From: Sphingomonas sp. GC_Shp_5
GTDB lineage: Bacteria > Pseudomonadota > Alphaproteobacteria > Sphingomonadales > Sphingomonadaceae
DNA: 64,000 nt
NCBI RefSeq assembly: GCF_026540855.1
Contig: NZ_JALNUP010000020.1
Location: 1-64,000, forward strand
Direction: 5' to 3'
The translations under genes were made by a program, and so were the position numbers. This document shows positions 62,701-64,000 of this stretch, piece by piece. The first letter of the stretch is position 1, and each line of letters begins with the position of its first letter. The notes under the pieces are model-generated. The model saw only the letters and a program-made list of their open reading frames with translations, made no database searches and had not been told where the DNA came from.

Positions 62701-63999
62701 ATGCGCCTCGTCGGTCAGCGCGGTCGGCAGCTCCTCGATCACGCGGAAGCCGAAATTCTCGAGCACCGGCACCGCATCCGACAGCGCCAGCGCGCCGCCC
62801 TGGCGGTAGATCTTGAGCCGGGTCGCGTCGCCGGCCCGGAACAGCCGCACGGCGCGGCTGCCGGGAGAATCGAGCGTCGCCAGCCGGAGGATGTCGGCCG
62901 CGGCCTCATCGGCGCCATTGGCGTTGCGGAACCCTTGCGGGAAGGTCCCGGCGTGGCGCAGCGACAGCCGGGCGGCGCGCGCCGAGCCGACGCTGGCGGC
63001 GAGCGCGGCCTCCACCGCGGGCACCCAGCCGCGGACCATGCGCTCGATCCGCTCCTCCAGCGGCGGCGTCGCAGGCATGGCCCCACCGCCGCGCAGGTCG
63101 ATGGTGTAGCGCAATTGCGCGACCACGCCGTCGTCGAGCGCGATCGACCAGTTGAGCACGCTGCCGTTGGCGGCCTCGGCGAGCATCTGGCCGATGGCGA
63201 CGCGGCGCGCGGTGGTGAGGTCGTCGCGCGGCAGCCAGGCGAAGGCGAACAGATGGCGGCCGAGCGGCGACTGGATCAGCACCAGCGCCGGCCGCGGCCG
63301 GTCGGCGAGGCTCATCGCGGTGAGCACCAGTTCCTCGAGCGCCGCGGGTGCGAAGGCGATCACCAGATCGTGGGGCAAGGCGGCGAGCGCGTGCATCAGC
63401 GCCTTGCCGGCATGGCCGCGCGGATCGAAGCCAAACTTCGCCTCGAGCGCCGCGAGCCGTGCGCGCAGCAGCGGGATCTCGCGCGGCGGCATGCCGAGCG
63501 CGGCGCTGGTCCACAGCCCGGCGTGGATCGACAGGCCGGTGATCTCGCCCGCTTCGACCACCGGCACCACCACCAGATCGAGCGGTACGGCGCGGTGGAC
63601 GGAGGAGATCAGACTCGATTTAAGCAGCAGCGGGCCATCGTTGCCCGCCTCGAACCAGGCGATCGCCAGCGCGCGCGAGGCCTCGGCGAGCACGGGGGTG
63701 CGCTGCTGGTGGCGCGCGATCCCCAGCGCGTCGCCGGCGCTGCCGTCGCGCTGCCACAGCTGGTGGCCGAGCAGGGTGAAATGGCCATCGAGGAACCATT
63801 GCAGCAGCGCCGCGCCCTCGCCCTGCGGCAGCGCGGCCTCGTCCGCCGCCATCGCCCGCTGCAGCGCCGGCCAGTCGGCGACGGCGGCGCGGACGTTGGC
63901 AAGCACCGCGGTGAGCTCGTCGATCAGCTCGCGCCGGTCGCGCGCGTCGGCGCGCTCGAGCTCGATGTAGATCATCGATTCGGCCTTGCCGGCGCCACC
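59752..63999 (-). CDS. NAD-specific glutamate dehydrogenase, large type (5' end cut by window)
   Basis: The frame runs from the window edge (visible residues start GGAGKAESMIYIELERAD) to the stop at 59752, about 1415 residues; the family is usually near 1600, so some 150-200 residues are missing. The dehydrogenase core is seen: PKQLPSPATDREAWLAEGTE, GSHGYDHKAMGITAKGAWVS, NVVGCGDMSGDVFGNGML and KGGFYPK, the catalytic-lysine-type region. It turns glutamate into 2-oxoglutarate and ammonia with NAD. The N-terminal part with ACT-like domains has low complexity, as in this family. Confidence 0.93.
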   Translation of the reverse strand, partial: GGAGKAESMIYIELERADARDRRELIDELTAVLANVRAAVADWPALQRAMAADEAALPQGEGAALLQWFLDGHFTLLGHQLWQRDGSAGDALGIARHQQRTPVLAEASRALAIAWFEAGNDGPLLLKSSLISSVHRAVPLDLVVVPVVEAGEITGLSIHAGLWTSAALGMPPREIPLLRARLAALEAKFGFDPRGHAGKALMHALAALPHDLVIAFAPAALEELVLTAMSLADRPRPALVLIQSPLGRHLFAFAWLPRDDLTTARRVAIGQMLAEAANGSVLNWSIALDDGVVAQLRYTIDLRGGGAMPATPPLEERIERMVRGWVPAVEAALAASVGSARAARLSLRHAGTFPQGFRNANGADEAAADILRLATLDSPGSRAVRLFRAGDATRLKIYRQGGALALSDAVPVLENFGFRVIEELPTALTDEAHSAIHEFLVEAGGALSCDAAVLEGAIAAVLEGRAENDAFNRLIVDAGMSPAAVVLFRAWFRYLRQAGLPYGIATVVDALRRAPAVAAALIDRFATAHDPSAPGDVAAADAIIEQGLDAVSAIDDDRILRAYRSLVAATLRTNAFAPAAAEALAFKLDSHLIPGLPAPVPWREIWVYSPRVEGIHLRAGPVARGGLRWSDRRDDFRTEILGLMKAQRVKNAVIVPTGAKGGFYPKQLPSPATDREAWLAEGTESYRVFIRTLLSITDNIVDGAVVHPEGVTILDGEDPYFVVAADKGTATFSDVANALALERGFWLGDAFASGGSHGYDHKAMGITAKGAWVSVQRHFAERGIDVQTQPINVVGCGDMSGDVFGNGMLLSKTLKIVAAFDHRHIFIDPDPDPAASWDERARMFALPRSSWADYDASLISTGGGVFPRTAKTIKLSAEAQAALGLTAAELDPAALISAILKAPADLLWFGGIGTYVKAAAENNVQVGDPANDRLRVNAEELRVIAIGEGANLGVTQAARIAFAARGGRINTDFIDNSAGVDCSDNEVNIKIALNREMNEGRLAFAERNALLASMTDDVAHLVLEDNRLQTLALSIAEADGAPAIPSYVRLVEIFESSGRLDRAVEGLAGNDDLLRRGQEGHGLARPELAVLLATAKLALQDAIEQGDVATAPELLPDLHAAFPAAMRQGYAVAIDEHRLRGEIVATKLANRIVNRLGVLYPFELAEEEGAAMGDIAAMFVVAERLFGLDALWAGIETAPMAEAARIALFNEVAVATRSQMADLLRVSAPGTLPGGMIARLGAGIDRLDSQTATLLLEEASAQSARIAGQLEAAGAPAALARQVVRLFELDGVVGLAELGQRLGLGEIELARAFTRLGQALGLDWAQGTAARIVSSDPWERLLLAGLARDFQQLRLEFLARRGGGDPEGAVAAWLVANAARIGQFKAVIDRARHAAQPNAAMLAQIAGQARVLLGR

Positions 64000-64000
64000 G

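Overview
The window is a high-GC alphaproteobacterial chromosome segment, most likely from a Sphingomonas-type bacterium. The reasons are the TonB-dependent receptors, the infA-maf-RNase E/G-yacG order, cobS/cobT, a short-form hisG, a K+-independent proton-pumping pyrophosphatase and a very large NAD-glutamate dehydrogenase. No 16S rRNA or other decisive marker is present, so the genus is an inference.

Positions 1 to about 17555 are the right part of an integrative element, probably a prophage or its remnant. Its order is: a lysis and tail-associated module (1-5185) with a GH24 SAR-type endolysin, a conserved small tail-region protein and a tail-fibre-like gene; a D12-class DNA adenine methylase (5541-6338); a more AT-rich cargo block (6491-14697); a tyrosine recombinase (14728-15948); and a winged-helix, replication-type DNA-binding gene (16507-17277). 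The element ends in a 3' fragment of a tRNA-Val(GAC) gene (17509-17555), followed by that tRNA's terminator, which marks attR. The cargo holds an orphan tadG-tadE-tadE/F pilus-type trio, a membrane protein overlapping a stand-alone OmpR-type winged-helix gene, several unknown small proteins (one only 51 aa) and dispersed intergenic repeats.

Positions 17.8-31.6 kb are chromosomal: a divergent NRAMP-family transporter, a two-subunit 3-oxoacid CoA-transferase, a short-chain dehydrogenase split by a +1 frameshift in a C7 run, a secreted EreA/ChaN-like protein, two TonB-dependent receptors, rlmJ and a DeoR-type regulator that seems to start at ATC. Positions 31.6-37.4 kb hold a POT transporter, a Tat-exported phospholipase C and a GH127-type glycosidase.

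Positions 37.4-50.5 kb are mostly housekeeping: tRNA-Phe, yacG, an RNase E/G-like gene, maf, infA, the overlapping bioF-bioD-bioA operon, hppA, thiL, nusB, a PAP2-family gene broken by a perfect 118-bp tandem duplication, hisD-hisG and a MarR regulator. Positions 50.5-64 kb hold an RcnB-like protein, an alpha/beta hydrolase, a pirin-Nudix-GST-BolA cluster, a J-domain protein, SRPBCC and VOC genes, cobS-cobT, a ribbon-helix-helix protein, a REP-like inverted repeat and the 5'-truncated NAD-glutamate dehydrogenase.

The best candidates for something undescribed are the element's cargo block, the membrane-protein/winged-helix pair, the 118-bp tandem duplication that may switch a PAP2 gene off, and the in-frame fusion with an internal start in the tail-fibre gene. 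All functional statements come from reading motifs by eye; no database search was run.
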